Assembly (NCBI GenBank): GCA_937973685.1 | Contig: CALJKJ010000001.1 | Span: forward strand, 1-29,339 | DNA length: 29,339 nucleotides | Direction of reading: 5' to 3' | Origin: an uncultured Flavobacteriales bacterium | GTDB lineage: Bacteria; Bacteroidota; Bacteroidia; Flavobacteriales_D; Crocinitomicaceae | Shown here: positions 1-7,940 of the stretch, piece after piece | Numbering within the stretch: position 1 is the stretch's first letter | How the letters are laid out: each line of letters opens with the position of its first letter | Position numbers and translations under genes: made by a program | The notes under the pieces: model-generated | What the model was told of the DNA's origin: nothing | Databases searched by the model: none | The model's input: the letters and a program-made list of their open reading frames with translations, nothing else

Positions 1-2
1 AA

Positions 3-365
3 GAATTAAATCTTACTGCTACTGAAGCACAAATGTTTTGGCCAATTTACAATGAATTAGACAATCAATTAAAAACCATTCGGAAAGAAAGTAGAGCGAT
101 TGAAAAAGAAATCGCTGAGAAATTCGATAAACTGACCGATGAAGAAGCTGAAACAATGATGAAAACGCTTTTTGCCAACGAAGAACGTGAATTATCCTTA
201 AAAAAAACGTACGCAACGAAATTTTCTGCCGTAATTGGTAAAAAAAGAGCATTAAAACTCTTAAGTTTGGAACACGAATTTAAGCGTGAGTTGTTGGATG
301 TGTTGAGAAGTCAAGGTCCACCTCCTCCGCCCCCACATCACAGACCAAATGGCGGCAGACCGTAA
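3..365 (+). CDS. LTxxEA-type small periplasmic protein (Spy/CpxP-like), 3' part only
   Basis: The frame is open from the first bases of the window, so the N-terminus lies upstream. The visible 120 residues begin with an ELNLTATEAQMFWPIYNELD segment, followed by a highly charged, helical, Lys/Glu-rich stretch and a C-terminal tail with six consecutive prolines and a His/Arg/Gly end. The LTxxEAxxFWPxYNE pattern is typical of short exported Bacteroidota proteins often named 'sensor of ECF-type sigma factor', which resemble the Spy/CpxP LTxxQ family; those are usually encoded beside an ECF sigma operon. A signal peptide would be expected upstream but cannot be seen. The stop lies 17 bases inside the following aminotransferase gene, in another frame. 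The ATG at 33 is internal, not the start. Family assignment is moderate; function is inferred only from the family pattern. Confidence 0.7.
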   Translation, partial: ELNLTATEAQMFWPIYNELDNQLKTIRKESRAIEKEIAEKFDKLTDEEAETMMKTLFANEERELSLKKTYATKFSAVIGKKRALKLLSLEHEFKRELLDVLRSQGPPPPPPHHRPNGGRP

Positions 366-1545
366 AGAAGATTTTTTAAATCATTTAGGACAAACAAATC
401 CTTTTCCGTACTTGATTGATGTTGCATCAGCGGAGGGAATTTACATAACCGATCAAACAGGAAAACGCTTCATCGATATGATTGCTGGTGTTGCTGTTAA
501 CAACATTGGTAACCGACATCCACAAGTACTCAAACGCATCAATGAGCAGTTGGGGAAATACATGCACGTTATGGTTTATGGCGAATTTATTCAAGAAGCA
601 ACGCTTGAATTCTCCAGCCTTTTGCGTTCGTTTTTACCTGAAAACCTCGATTGTGTTTATCCAGTTAATTCTGGAACAGAGGCAAACGAAGCAGCATTGA
701 AATTGGCAAAACGTGTTACTGGTCGAACGCAATTAATTGCTTTCAAAGGTTCGTATCATGGTAATACACACGGTTCGATGAGCGTTTCAGCTAATGAAAC
801 TAAAAAACGAGCTTTCCGTCCGCTTTTACCAGATGTTGATTTCATCAACTTGAATCATTTTACTGATTTAGAACGCATTACCAACAGAACTGCAGGTGTG
901 ATTCTTGAACCCATTCAAGGTGATGCGGGCGTACGTCAAGCTTCCACTGAATTTTTGATTGCACTTCGCAAAAAATGCGATGAAGTTGGTTGTTTGTTGA
1001 TTTTTGACGAGATCCAATGTGGCATGGGTCGATCAGGTAAATTATTTGCTTTCGAACACAGTGGCGTAATTCCAGATGTATTGACTCTCGGAAAAGCGTT
1101 GGGTGGCGGATTGCCAATTGGCGCGTTTATTGCGAACCGCAATCACATGACAACTCTTACCGAACAACCGATGTTGGGACACATTACAACTTTTGGTGGA
1201 AATCCTGTTGTAACTGCTGCTGCTTGGGGAACCTTAGAAGTTTTTCGTGATGAAATAAATTTTGAAGAGGTCGAAGAAAAAGGCGCAGCCTTAGAAAAAT
1301 TATTGCGTGAGATTCCTGAAATACATACCATTAGACGTGTCGGGTTGATGTTTGCATGTGATATGGAAAGTGACGCACGCGTCGCGAAAGTTGTCGATCG
1401 ATTACTTGAATTGGGATTGATTAGTTTTTGGTTTCTTTCGCACCCGTATAGTTTCCGACTTTCTCCGCCGTTAACAATTACTATGGAAGAAATCACGCAT
1501 GCTGGCAGGTTAATACAACAAGCAGTTCGCGAAACAAACTGCTAA
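349..1545 (+). CDS. Class III PLP-dependent aminotransferase (acetylornithine/4-aminobutyrate type)
   Basis: The 398-residue protein has the whole fold-type I class III layout. A SGTEANEAALKLA segment near residues 108-120 binds the cofactor phosphate. The FDEIQCGMGRSGK motif at 219-231 carries the Asp that pairs with the PLP ring nitrogen (D220). The LTLGKALGGG motif places the Schiff-base lysine at K249, and GHITTFGGNP follows in the second half. It should transfer an amino group between an omega-amino or acetylated basic amino acid and 2-oxoglutarate in the cytoplasm, but the substrate cannot be read from sequence. It belongs to a Bacteroidota group usually called 'aspartate aminotransferase family protein', which is not classical AspC. 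The start overlaps the preceding gene by 17 bases. The next gene converges on it, with only two bases between the stops. No arg biosynthesis genes are adjacent, so argD is not assigned. Confidence 0.88.
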   Translation: MAADRKEDFLNHLGQTNPFPYLIDVASAEGIYITDQTGKRFIDMIAGVAVNNIGNRHPQVLKRINEQLGKYMHVMVYGEFIQEATLEFSSLLRSFLPENLDCVYPVNSGTEANEAALKLAKRVTGRTQLIAFKGSYHGNTHGSMSVSANETKKRAFRPLLPDVDFINLNHFTDLERITNRTAGVILEPIQGDAGVRQASTEFLIALRKKCDEVGCLLIFDEIQCGMGRSGKLFAFEHSGVIPDVLTLGKALGGGLPIGAFIANRNHMTTLTEQPMLGHITTFGGNPVVTAAAWGTLEVFRDEINFEEVEEKGAALEKLLREIPEIHTIRRVGLMFACDMESDARVAKVVDRLLELGLISFWFLSHPYSFRLSPPLTITMEEITHAGRLIQQAVRETNC

Positions 1546-1547
1546 GA

Positions 1548-2552
1548 TTACAATATAGCTTGTGCAAATGCAAATTCACCTGCATTTGCTTCAATAAAAG
1601 CAAGTGTATCCAATATTTCGTTTAGTTCAAAAGTTGAAACCAATTTCGTACGGTAATCTTTGAAATGAGCAATTCCTTTGAAATAATTCGTATAATGACG
1701 TTTCATTTCAGCAATTCCTAATTTCTCGCCTTTCCAACGAATACTCATTAATAAATGGTCGCGCGTTGCTGTAACACGTTCTTCGATACCTGGTGCAGCT
1801 AAATGAGTTCCGGTAGCCATGAAATGCTTGATTTCATTAAAAACCCACGGATAACCAATACTTGCACGTCCAACCATAATTCCGTCAACACCATAGCGAT
1901 TGCGGTATTCAACAGCTTTTTCCGGTGAATCGATATCTCCGTTTCCAAAAACAGGAATTTTCATCCGCGGATTGTTTTTGACTTCGCCAATTAAGGTCCA
2001 ATCTGCTTCGCCTTTGTACATTTGTTTTCTAGTACGTCCATGAATGGAAATTGCTTCAATTCCAATATCTTGTAAGCGCTCGGCAGTTTCTACCACATAT
2101 TTGGTATCATCATCCCAACCCAAACGCGTTTTCACAGTTACAGGCAAACCAACAGCGTCAACGATTTCTTTGGTCATGCGAACCATCTTAGGAATATCTT
2201 GTAAAATTCCAGCACCTGCTCCTTTGCAAGCCACTTTCTTTACAGGACAACCATAATTGATGTCGATGATATCAGGGTTTGTTTGTTCAATTATTTTAGC
2301 AGCTTGAATCATGCTGTCGATTTCTGAACCAAAAATCTGAATGCCAACAGGGCGTTCGTATTCATAAATATCTAATTTCTGAACACTTTTAGCCGCATCA
2401 CGAATCAATCCTTCCGAAGAAATAAATTCGGTATACATCAAATCAGCTCCGTGTTTTTTACAAAGTGCACGAAAAGGAGGATCGGAAACGTCTTCCATTG
2501 GTGCAAGTAACAACGGAAACTCACCTAATTCTATTGATCGGATTTTTACCAT
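1548..2552 (-). CDS. dusB: tRNA-dihydrouridine synthase
   Basis: This 334-residue FMN enzyme reduces uridines in the tRNA D-loop using NADPH. It opens with MVKI and the APMEDVSDPPFR motif. The catalytic cysteine lies in NYGCPVKKV (C102). The conserved RLGWDD, ISIHGRTRKQ and GNGDI segments follow, then GIMVGRASIGYPW, all in the order expected of the TIM-barrel Dus family. A C-terminal helical region holds H-Y-x-x-YFKG, typical of DusB-like proteins. Length is normal for the family. It is the last gene of a closely packed minus-strand group (map, membrane protein, vWA protein, dusB), 26 bases after the preceding stop, but it also has its own -7-like box just 4 bases before the ATG. DusB is chosen over DusA/DusC from the overall pattern; it is the usual Dus in this phylum. 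Confidence 0.93.
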   Translation of the reverse strand: MVKIRSIELGEFPLLLAPMEDVSDPPFRALCKKHGADLMYTEFISSEGLIRDAAKSVQKLDIYEYERPVGIQIFGSEIDSMIQAAKIIEQTNPDIIDINYGCPVKKVACKGAGAGILQDIPKMVRMTKEIVDAVGLPVTVKTRLGWDDDTKYVVETAERLQDIGIEAISIHGRTRKQMYKGEADWTLIGEVKNNPRMKIPVFGNGDIDSPEKAVEYRNRYGVDGIMVGRASIGYPWVFNEIKHFMATGTHLAAPGIEERVTATRDHLLMSIRWKGEKLGIAEMKRHYTNYFKGIAHFKDYRTKLVSTFELNEILDTLAFIEANAGEFAFAQAIL

Positions 2553-2556
2553 GATA

Positions 2557-2564
2557 CAAAGATA
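2557..2564 (-). promoter_or_regulatory. Bacteroidota -7 box directly upstream of dusB
   Basis: On the minus strand this reads TATCTTTG, a full match to TAnnTTTG. Only four bases separate it from the dusB ATG. I see no TTG-type -33 box at the usual spacing, so the promoter is uncertain; if active, the transcript would be leaderless or nearly so. Confidence 0.4.
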
Positions 2565-2578
2565 CGCAAAGCAACTAA

Positions 2579-4204
2579 TTAGGAACGCTTCTTGATAAAT
2601 TTCCCGTTTTTTAATACGTAAGTAATTAACCCAACTTGGACGGTTGCGCCTTCTTCAAATGTTTGAAGGTTACTAATTTTCTTTCCATTAAAATACAAAG
2701 TCCCGTTTGTTTTATAAGCAATATTCAAATACGATTCGTTCAACACATTGCTTGCTGCACACATAATTAATTGAACGGGTTTCGTTACTTTTCCTAATAA
2801 ACTCATGTCACGCGGATTGGCTGTGTTGTCTGCTATAAGCGTCAACGATTGGCAATCAGGACAAGCTGCCTGCGCAACCAACAATGCTTCGATGACATTT
2901 TCTTCTAAATCACCACCACTTCCCGCTTCCATCGCCAGTACTAATTGGTATACTGCTTGCTCAAGATTAGCTGGTTCTGTGGTATAAATTCCTCCTACCT
3001 GACCAATTTTCTTGGTTTTATCTGGACGGTTATTGCCATCGTTGAAATAAACGATCTGGCGCACAAGTGTGTCTTTCGCTTTGTATTTCTTTTCTAAAAA
3101 CTTCATTACCTGGACGTTGTACGGCGCCATACTTCCAGTAACATCACAGACTAAAATTGTTTTTTCGTAATTAATTTTCTCCAACATTCCTCCTATTTGC
3201 TGTGAACTTCCATTTGGACGAACTTTTGAGTAATCAAATGAAGAAGCTGGAATTGGAACAACTGCTAAAATTGGCGTTGCTGTTATTTGAGAAGGAATGA
3301 TGCTCCCCCTAGCTAAATAATCAACAGAAAAACTGACGGTACTTGCAATACTTCTTCCATCATAGCTTGCTGATTTCCAGTCGGGCATTGCACGAACAAA
3401 GCGCAATAATTCACGCTCATATTCCGAAGTAATGGATGAATTTGGAATTTGAATGTGTGCTATTTTTCCTGTTTTATCAACTTCAAAAACTATTTCAATA
3501 CGTGTGTCTCTTGCTACTGCTGCACCAGGAAATTTTAAATTACGATTAAAATACGCATTGCGTGCGCCTTGTCCTTGCACAAACTCGGGGGCTATGAAAA
3601 CTGGTTCTTTTGTTAGCGCAAGTTCCCCTGTTGAGTCGACAACAATTTTTTCACTTTCCTTTTTTAAATACGTTTCGTATGCATAAAAAGGAACTTCATC
3701 AAATATTGCAGCTTTGATGAATTGTTGTTCTATGAGACTTGAAGCTGCACTTGGTCGTTCTTTGTATTTGATGACCATTCCATGAAAAAACGCGGCGCCT
3801 TCTTCTGGCGTTTTACAAGCAGTTTGTGCAATTAATCCCCATTCGATAGCTTGTTGTTGTTGAATCGCCGGAATTTTCACAAACAAATAGTGAAGTCTTT
3901 TTCTATTGAGCGCATGTTGATCGAACGATTCGTTTTGTTTAAACGTGGTGTATATCAAATCAATTTTTAGAATGATTTTATCTTTTAACACCAACAAAAG
4001 TGAATCGTCTTCAAAGGAAGTAGCATTAAAAGCAGCTTTTAAAACAAGTGTATTGGATGATTTTACAGGATTGTATTTTTCTACCAAACGTGGCGTCAAC
4101 TTCAGAACCCGTTCTATTTCACTGTCAATTTGAACTTGAGCAGAAAGGTAACTGCTATACAGTAAAATTGCACAAAAAGTAAAAATCTTCGATCGCGTCC
4201 ACAT
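2579..4204 (-). CDS. Secreted TonB-domain / von Willebrand A-like protein
   Basis: From the ATG at 4204 the protein has 541 residues. A signal peptide covers about residues 1-22 (MWTRSK basic start, hydrophobic core, SA|Q cleavage site). A longer reading would start at a TTG at 4219 and weaken this signal. A helical region of unknown type covers about 23-215. Residues about 224-296 (KFPG, RIEIVFEVDKTGKI, PDWKSA) look like a TonB C-terminal domain. A vWA-like domain covers about 345-485, with the metal-site motif DVTGS (D354, T356, S358), a GSGGDLEEN segment and LTLIADN. No anchoring transmembrane helix follows the signal peptide, unlike a true TonB energy transducer, so it is probably periplasmic. 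The vWA part resembles uncharacterised Bacteroidota proteins with a TGSM motif. The DxTxS variant could still bind metal. Specific function is unknown. Confidence 0.75.
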   Translation of the reverse strand: MWTRSKIFTFCAILLYSSYLSAQVQIDSEIERVLKLTPRLVEKYNPVKSSNTLVLKAAFNATSFEDDSLLLVLKDKIILKIDLIYTTFKQNESFDQHALNRKRLHYLFVKIPAIQQQQAIEWGLIAQTACKTPEEGAAFFHGMVIKYKERPSAASSLIEQQFIKAAIFDEVPFYAYETYLKKESEKIVVDSTGELALTKEPVFIAPEFVQGQGARNAYFNRNLKFPGAAVARDTRIEIVFEVDKTGKIAHIQIPNSSITSEYERELLRFVRAMPDWKSASYDGRSIASTVSFSVDYLARGSIIPSQITATPILAVVPIPASSFDYSKVRPNGSSQQIGGMLEKINYEKTILVCDVTGSMAPYNVQVMKFLEKKYKAKDTLVRQIVYFNDGNNRPDKTKKIGQVGGIYTTEPANLEQAVYQLVLAMEAGSGGDLEENVIEALLVAQAACPDCQSLTLIADNTANPRDMSLLGKVTKPVQLIMCAASNVLNESYLNIAYKTNGTLYFNGKKISNLQTFEEGATVQVGLITYVLKNGKFIKKRS

Positions 4205-4233
4205 GAACTTATAAGTCAATATACTTGATAATG

Positions 4234-4824
4234 TTACAAATAAGCAATGACTTTACCTGATCCAAAATAAGCAATCGAAACGATAACGGAAATAAGTATA
4301 AATTGAATGAGTAGCGCAACAGCTTCAGTGATTGATCGTGCATTTTTACTGAGTTTTATTCCAATATACCAACTAACAAGACCAAAAGGCAGTAATATCA
4401 TGTAATTAGCGAGCATGCCAATGAAAAACAAAGACGCACCAGAAATGATGAGCCATTGATCAAACGAACGAAATGTGGTTAGTTGCATCAATTGCCAAAG
4501 GAAGAAGAAACAAGCAAATAATAACAGTGCAATAGCTAAAAATTGATCTATTTCCGATTTGTATTGGAGCATTGTTGCTTCATTGAAAACTATTTCCAAT
4601 AAAAAATGGGAGGAAATTGCCAAACAAAACGACCATGCAAAAAGGAACCAATCCGAACGAATCAATTGTTTTTTTTCAGTGATAAAAAGCGCAATGACAA
4701 TGCCGAACAAACCAATTCGAAACAATGGAAAAGGCAATAAAAACAAGCCGTTTTGCATGTAAATCGAAAAACCAAACATGCACGTGGTTAGGATGGACAA
4801 TAATGCAATGCGTTGCGCCGACAT
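4234..4824 (-). CDS. Polytopic membrane protein of unknown function
   Basis: This 196-residue protein is almost entirely hydrophobic. Candidate transmembrane helices lie near residues 6-23, 28-48, 59-80, 94-112, 122-156 (one or two) and 168-187, giving six or seven segments. Short charged loops separate them, such as TEKKQLIRSD after the second helix. I recognise no catalytic motif or named family. Its ATG shares one base with the stop codon of the upstream methionine aminopeptidase gene (TAATG arrangement), which strongly implies co-translation on one mRNA. The next gene on the same strand begins 29 bases after its stop. The link to the peptidase may be only operon economy. That it is a real gene is well supported by this coupling and by the continuous hydrophobic pattern. 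Confidence 0.75.
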   Translation of the reverse strand: MSAQRIALLSILTTCMFGFSIYMQNGLFLLPFPLFRIGLFGIVIALFITEKKQLIRSDWFLFAWSFCLAISSHFLLEIVFNEATMLQYKSEIDQFLAIALLLFACFFFLWQLMQLTTFRSFDQWLIISGASLFFIGMLANYMILLPFGLVSWYIGIKLSKNARSITEAVALLIQFILISVIVSIAYFGSGKVIAYL

Positions 4825-5600
4825 TATTTTTTTGCTAAAGCTTCCAAAATATAATCAAAGGTAGAAAGTATCACCGGTTTACCATCTACAACAGCAATAT
4901 CGTGTTCGAAGTGTGCACTTGGACGACCATCAGCGGTAACAATTGTCCAATTATCTTCTAATTGTGTTACTTTCTCTGTTCCCAAATTAATCATCGGTTC
5001 GATAGCAATGGTTAACCCATTTTGAATTTTCTTGCCACGACCTCTTTTTCCATAATTTGGAACTTGTGGATCTTCGTGCAATGTTTTTCCCAAACCGTGA
5101 CCAACTAATTCACGAACGACACCATAACCATGTTTTTCTGCATGAGTTTGAATTGCCCAACCAATATCATCGATGCGATTACCAACCACTGCTTGTTCAA
5201 TACCTAAATTCAAACATTCTTCTGTAACACGTAATAATTGGGCTTTTTCTTCCGAAATTTCACCAATAGCAAACGTATACGCATGATCACCGTAATATCC
5301 TTTGTAAACAGCACCACAATCAACCGAAACAATATCACCTTCTTGTAACGGGCGATTGGTTGGTAAACCGTGGACAACTTGTTCGTTTACAGAAATCAAT
5401 AAGGTACTTGGACAACCATATAATCCTAAAAAACCAGGAATGGCATCTTGTGAACGGATATAGGCTTCTGCCATTTTATCTAATTCAAGAGGCGTAACAC
5501 CTGGTGCAATCATTTCAGCAACTTTTCCCAAAGTTCTACTGACAACTTGAGCTGCATCACGCATGATGGCAATTTCTTCTGCGGTTTTATATTTAATCAT
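4824..5600 (-). CDS. map: Type I methionine aminopeptidase
   Basis: This cytosolic enzyme removes the N-terminal methionine from new proteins. With the start at 5600 the protein has 258 residues and begins MIKYKTAEEI, the usual beginning in this phylum. The five metal ligands of the pita-bread fold are all present: D94, D105, H168, E201 and E232, in the motifs SVDCGA, GDHAYTF, GHGLG, IEPM and FEHD. The substrate-binding His lies in VVHGLP (H77). In-frame alternatives are an ATG at 5621 and a TTG at 5630. The TTG overlaps a -7 promoter box, so it is unlikely; the ATG at 5621 would lie 6 bases after that box and cannot be excluded. The stop overlaps the start of the membrane protein gene by one base. 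Confidence 0.95.
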   Translation of the reverse strand: MIKYKTAEEIAIMRDAAQVVSRTLGKVAEMIAPGVTPLELDKMAEAYIRSQDAIPGFLGLYGCPSTLLISVNEQVVHGLPTNRPLQEGDIVSVDCGAVYKGYYGDHAYTFAIGEISEEKAQLLRVTEECLNLGIEQAVVGNRIDDIGWAIQTHAEKHGYGVVRELVGHGLGKTLHEDPQVPNYGKRGRGKKIQNGLTIAIEPMINLGTEKVTQLEDNWTIVTADGRPSAHFEHDIAVVDGKPVILSTFDYILEALAKK

Positions 5601-5627
5601 GGGTTGTTTGAGCAAATTCATAAAGTG

Positions 5628-5635
5628 CAAAGATA
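5628..5635 (-). promoter_or_regulatory. map: Candidate -7 box for the map operon
   Basis: Minus-strand TATCTTTG fits TAnnTTTG perfectly. It lies 27 bases before the preferred map start at 5600 and 6 bases before the alternative ATG at 5621. I found no clear -33 TTG at 19-21 bases, so confidence is limited. Confidence 0.45.
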
Positions 5636-5816
5636 GTGATTTCTAGTATTCATAGTGCGTTCAAACAAAAAAGGAGCGTTTTGAAAATTGAAAATGATGT
5701 CTTAATTTGGCAAATAACAGCCGTTCAAATATTATAGACGAATTTTATCAAAAATAAACTCAGTCGTTTTGTTTCATAACAACAGTGTTTTGTTAATATT
5801 ATCTCAGCATTACCCC

Positions 5817-5847
5817 TTTTCTGTTTGAACTTTAAAAGATACTTTTG
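5817..5847 (+). promoter_or_regulatory. Promoter of the E1 alpha/beta gene
   Basis: The -7 box TACTTTTG lies at 5840-5847. A TTTT at 5817-5820 sits 19 bases upstream, a one-base variant of the TTTG -33 box. The start codon follows 17 bases after the -7 box, giving a short leader. The rest of the 234-base divergent region (5631-5864) is AT-rich with no recognisable structure. Confidence 0.55.
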
Positions 5848-5864
5848 TTTTCAAGAATCGATTT

Positions 5865-7871
5865 ATGGCAGAAGCAAAAAATAAACGTCCAATTCAGTTT
5901 GATAGAACAGGATTTGACGATACCGAATTACTAGCAATTTACCACGCTATTTTAAAACCGCGCTTGATTGAAGAAAAGATGTTAATTCTTCTTCGTCAAG
6001 GTAAAATTTCAAAATGGTTTTCTGGCTGGGGACAAGAAGGAATCTCAGTTGGTTCAACTTACGCAATGAATCCGGAAGAATACATTCTTCCAATGCACCG
6101 TAATCTTGGTGTATTTACAACACGTGGAATTCCATTGAATCGCTTATTCGCCCAATTTCAAGGGAAAATGTCCGGATTTACCAAAGGTCGCGATCGTTCC
6201 TTCCATTTTGGCGCGAAAGATTATAACATTGTTGGGATGATTTCCCACCTTGGCCCGCAATTGGGAATTGCAGACGGAATAGCTCTTGCTAATAAATTGA
6301 AGAAAAACGCACACGCAACTCTTGTGTTCTCTGGCGATGGTGGTGCAAGTGAAGGTGATTTTCACGAGTCATTGAATGTTGCAGCAGTTTGGGATTTACC
6401 TGTGATTTTTGCAATTGAAAATAATTGTTGGGGATTATCCACTCCATCTAATGAACAATTTCGTTGCAAGCAATTCATCGATAAAGGAATTGGATACGGA
6501 ATGGACGCTTTCCAAGTTGATGGTAACAACGTGTTAGAAGTCATTCGAACTGTTCGCAAAATTGCCGATTCCATTCGCCAAAAACCACGTCCGTTTTTAT
6601 TGGAATGCATGACGTTCCGTATGCGTGGTCACGAAGAAGCTTCTGGTACAAAATATTATCCGGATGGATTACAAGACGAATGGACAATCAAAGACCCTGT
6701 TACCAATTACGAAAGTTATTTGTTGGAAATCGGTGTTTTGAATGAACAATTGAAAGCAACAATAACGGATCAAATCAAAAAAGAAATTCAAGATGGATTA
6801 GACCTTTCATTTGGTGAAGCTCCAATAGTTCCGGATTTAGCAACTGAATTAGCAGATGTTTATGCACCGCATCAACAACTAGTTACTCCAGCTGCAACGT
6901 CTAATAAATCAGAAAAAAGATACATCGATGCTATTTCAGATGGATTGCGTCAGTCGATGGCGAAATACCCGGAATTAGTGATCATGGGACAAGATGTTGC
7001 TGATTACGGAGGCGTTTTCAAAGTAACAGAAGGATTTGTTGATTTGTTCACCAAAGATCGCGTGCGTAACACGCCTTTGTGTGAATCAGCTATCGTAGGT
7101 ACTGGTTTGGGATTATCCATTAACGGTATGAAAGCTGTTGTTGAAATGCAATTTGCCGATTTCGTAACCTGTGGTTTCAATCAAATCATCAATAATTTAG
7201 CTAAAATTCACTGGCGTTGGGGACAAAATGCAGATGTCGTTGTACGTATGCCTACGGGCGCAAATACAGCAGCAGGACCATTCCACAGTCAAAGTAACGA
7301 AGCGTGGTTTTTCCACACTCCGGGACTAAAAGTTGTTTATCCTGCATTTCCTGAAGATGCGAAAGGTTTATTAACTGCTGCGATTGAAGATCCAAATCCA
7401 GTTTTGTTCTTTGAACATAAGTTTTTATACAGAAGTATTCGCGCGGATATTCCAGACGATTATTACACCACCGAAATTGGTAAAGCTGGTTATGTACGAA
7501 AAGGAGATGATATCACTATTATTACCTACGGTCTAGGTGTACACTGGGCGTTGGAAGCATTGGATAAACATCCCGAAATTTCAGCGAATCTAGTCGATTT
7601 GAAAACATTATTACCTTTAGATACAGCGACAATTTATGAAGCTGTTAAAGCAACTGGAAAAGTAATCGTATTGCACGAAGATTGTTTAACTGGTGGAATT
7701 GGTGGTGAAATTGCTTCACTTATCAATGAAAATTGTTTTGAATATTTAGATGCACCAGTAAAACGCGTCGCATCTATCGACACACCTGTTCCGTTTGTCG
7801 TTCAATTAGAACAACAGTTCTTACCGTTTGAACGTTTCAAAAAGGAATTGGTCGCATTGCATGCATTTTAA
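5865..7871 (+). CDS. Fused E1 alpha/beta 2-oxoacid dehydrogenase (thiamine diphosphate)
   Basis: The 668-residue protein joins the two E1 subunits of a 2-oxoacid dehydrogenase complex in one chain. Residues about 20-330 are the alpha part: the thiamine diphosphate and magnesium motif starts at GDGGASEGDF (157-166) and ends at ENNCWG (185-190). Residues about 350-668 are the beta part: MGQDVADYGGVF near 374, the cofactor-activating Glu in LCESAIVG (E407), and QFADF. A Pro/Ala-rich joint near 335-348 links them. It would decarboxylate a 2-oxoacid and pass the acyl group to lipoyl-E2. In Bacteroidota this fused form is usually annotated as a branched-chain or pyruvate-type E1; the substrate cannot be decided here. 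E2 and E3 are not adjacent. It has its own promoter and is closed by a hairpin terminator. Confidence 0.92.
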   Translation: MAEAKNKRPIQFDRTGFDDTELLAIYHAILKPRLIEEKMLILLRQGKISKWFSGWGQEGISVGSTYAMNPEEYILPMHRNLGVFTTRGIPLNRLFAQFQGKMSGFTKGRDRSFHFGAKDYNIVGMISHLGPQLGIADGIALANKLKKNAHATLVFSGDGGASEGDFHESLNVAAVWDLPVIFAIENNCWGLSTPSNEQFRCKQFIDKGIGYGMDAFQVDGNNVLEVIRTVRKIADSIRQKPRPFLLECMTFRMRGHEEASGTKYYPDGLQDEWTIKDPVTNYESYLLEIGVLNEQLKATITDQIKKEIQDGLDLSFGEAPIVPDLATELADVYAPHQQLVTPAATSNKSEKRYIDAISDGLRQSMAKYPELVIMGQDVADYGGVFKVTEGFVDLFTKDRVRNTPLCESAIVGTGLGLSINGMKAVVEMQFADFVTCGFNQIINNLAKIHWRWGQNADVVVRMPTGANTAAGPFHSQSNEAWFFHTPGLKVVYPAFPEDAKGLLTAAIEDPNPVLFFEHKFLYRSIRADIPDDYYTTEIGKAGYVRKGDDITIITYGLGVHWALEALDKHPEISANLVDLKTLLPLDTATIYEAVKATGKVIVLHEDCLTGGIGGEIASLINENCFEYLDAPVKRVASIDTPVPFVVQLEQQFLPFERFKKELVALHAF

Positions 7872-7887
7872 TCACAACTTATAAGAC

Positions 7888-7922
7888 AAAAAAAAACTGC
7901 GTTCATGACGCAGTTTTTTTTT
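7888..7922. terminator. Bidirectional rho-independent terminator between the E1 gene and lolA
   Basis: A six-base stem, ACTGCG with CGCAGT, encloses a seven-base loop. The stem is flanked by an A-run on the left and a T-run on the right, so it can stop transcription on both strands. It sits between two convergent genes, 16 bases after one stop and 18 bases after the other. Confidence 0.9.
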
Positions 7923-7940
7923 AAATATTTTATTTTCAAA

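Noticed and set aside
349..1545. Naming the class III aminotransferase argD and linking it to arginase as an arginine pathway
   Set aside because: No other arginine synthesis gene is near, arginase lies more than 10 kb away, and the sequence group is only broadly defined.
5631..5864. Possible small RNA or riboswitch in the divergent map/E1 gap
   Set aside because: Only AT-rich sequence and promoter boxes are visible; no hairpin with a terminator tail.
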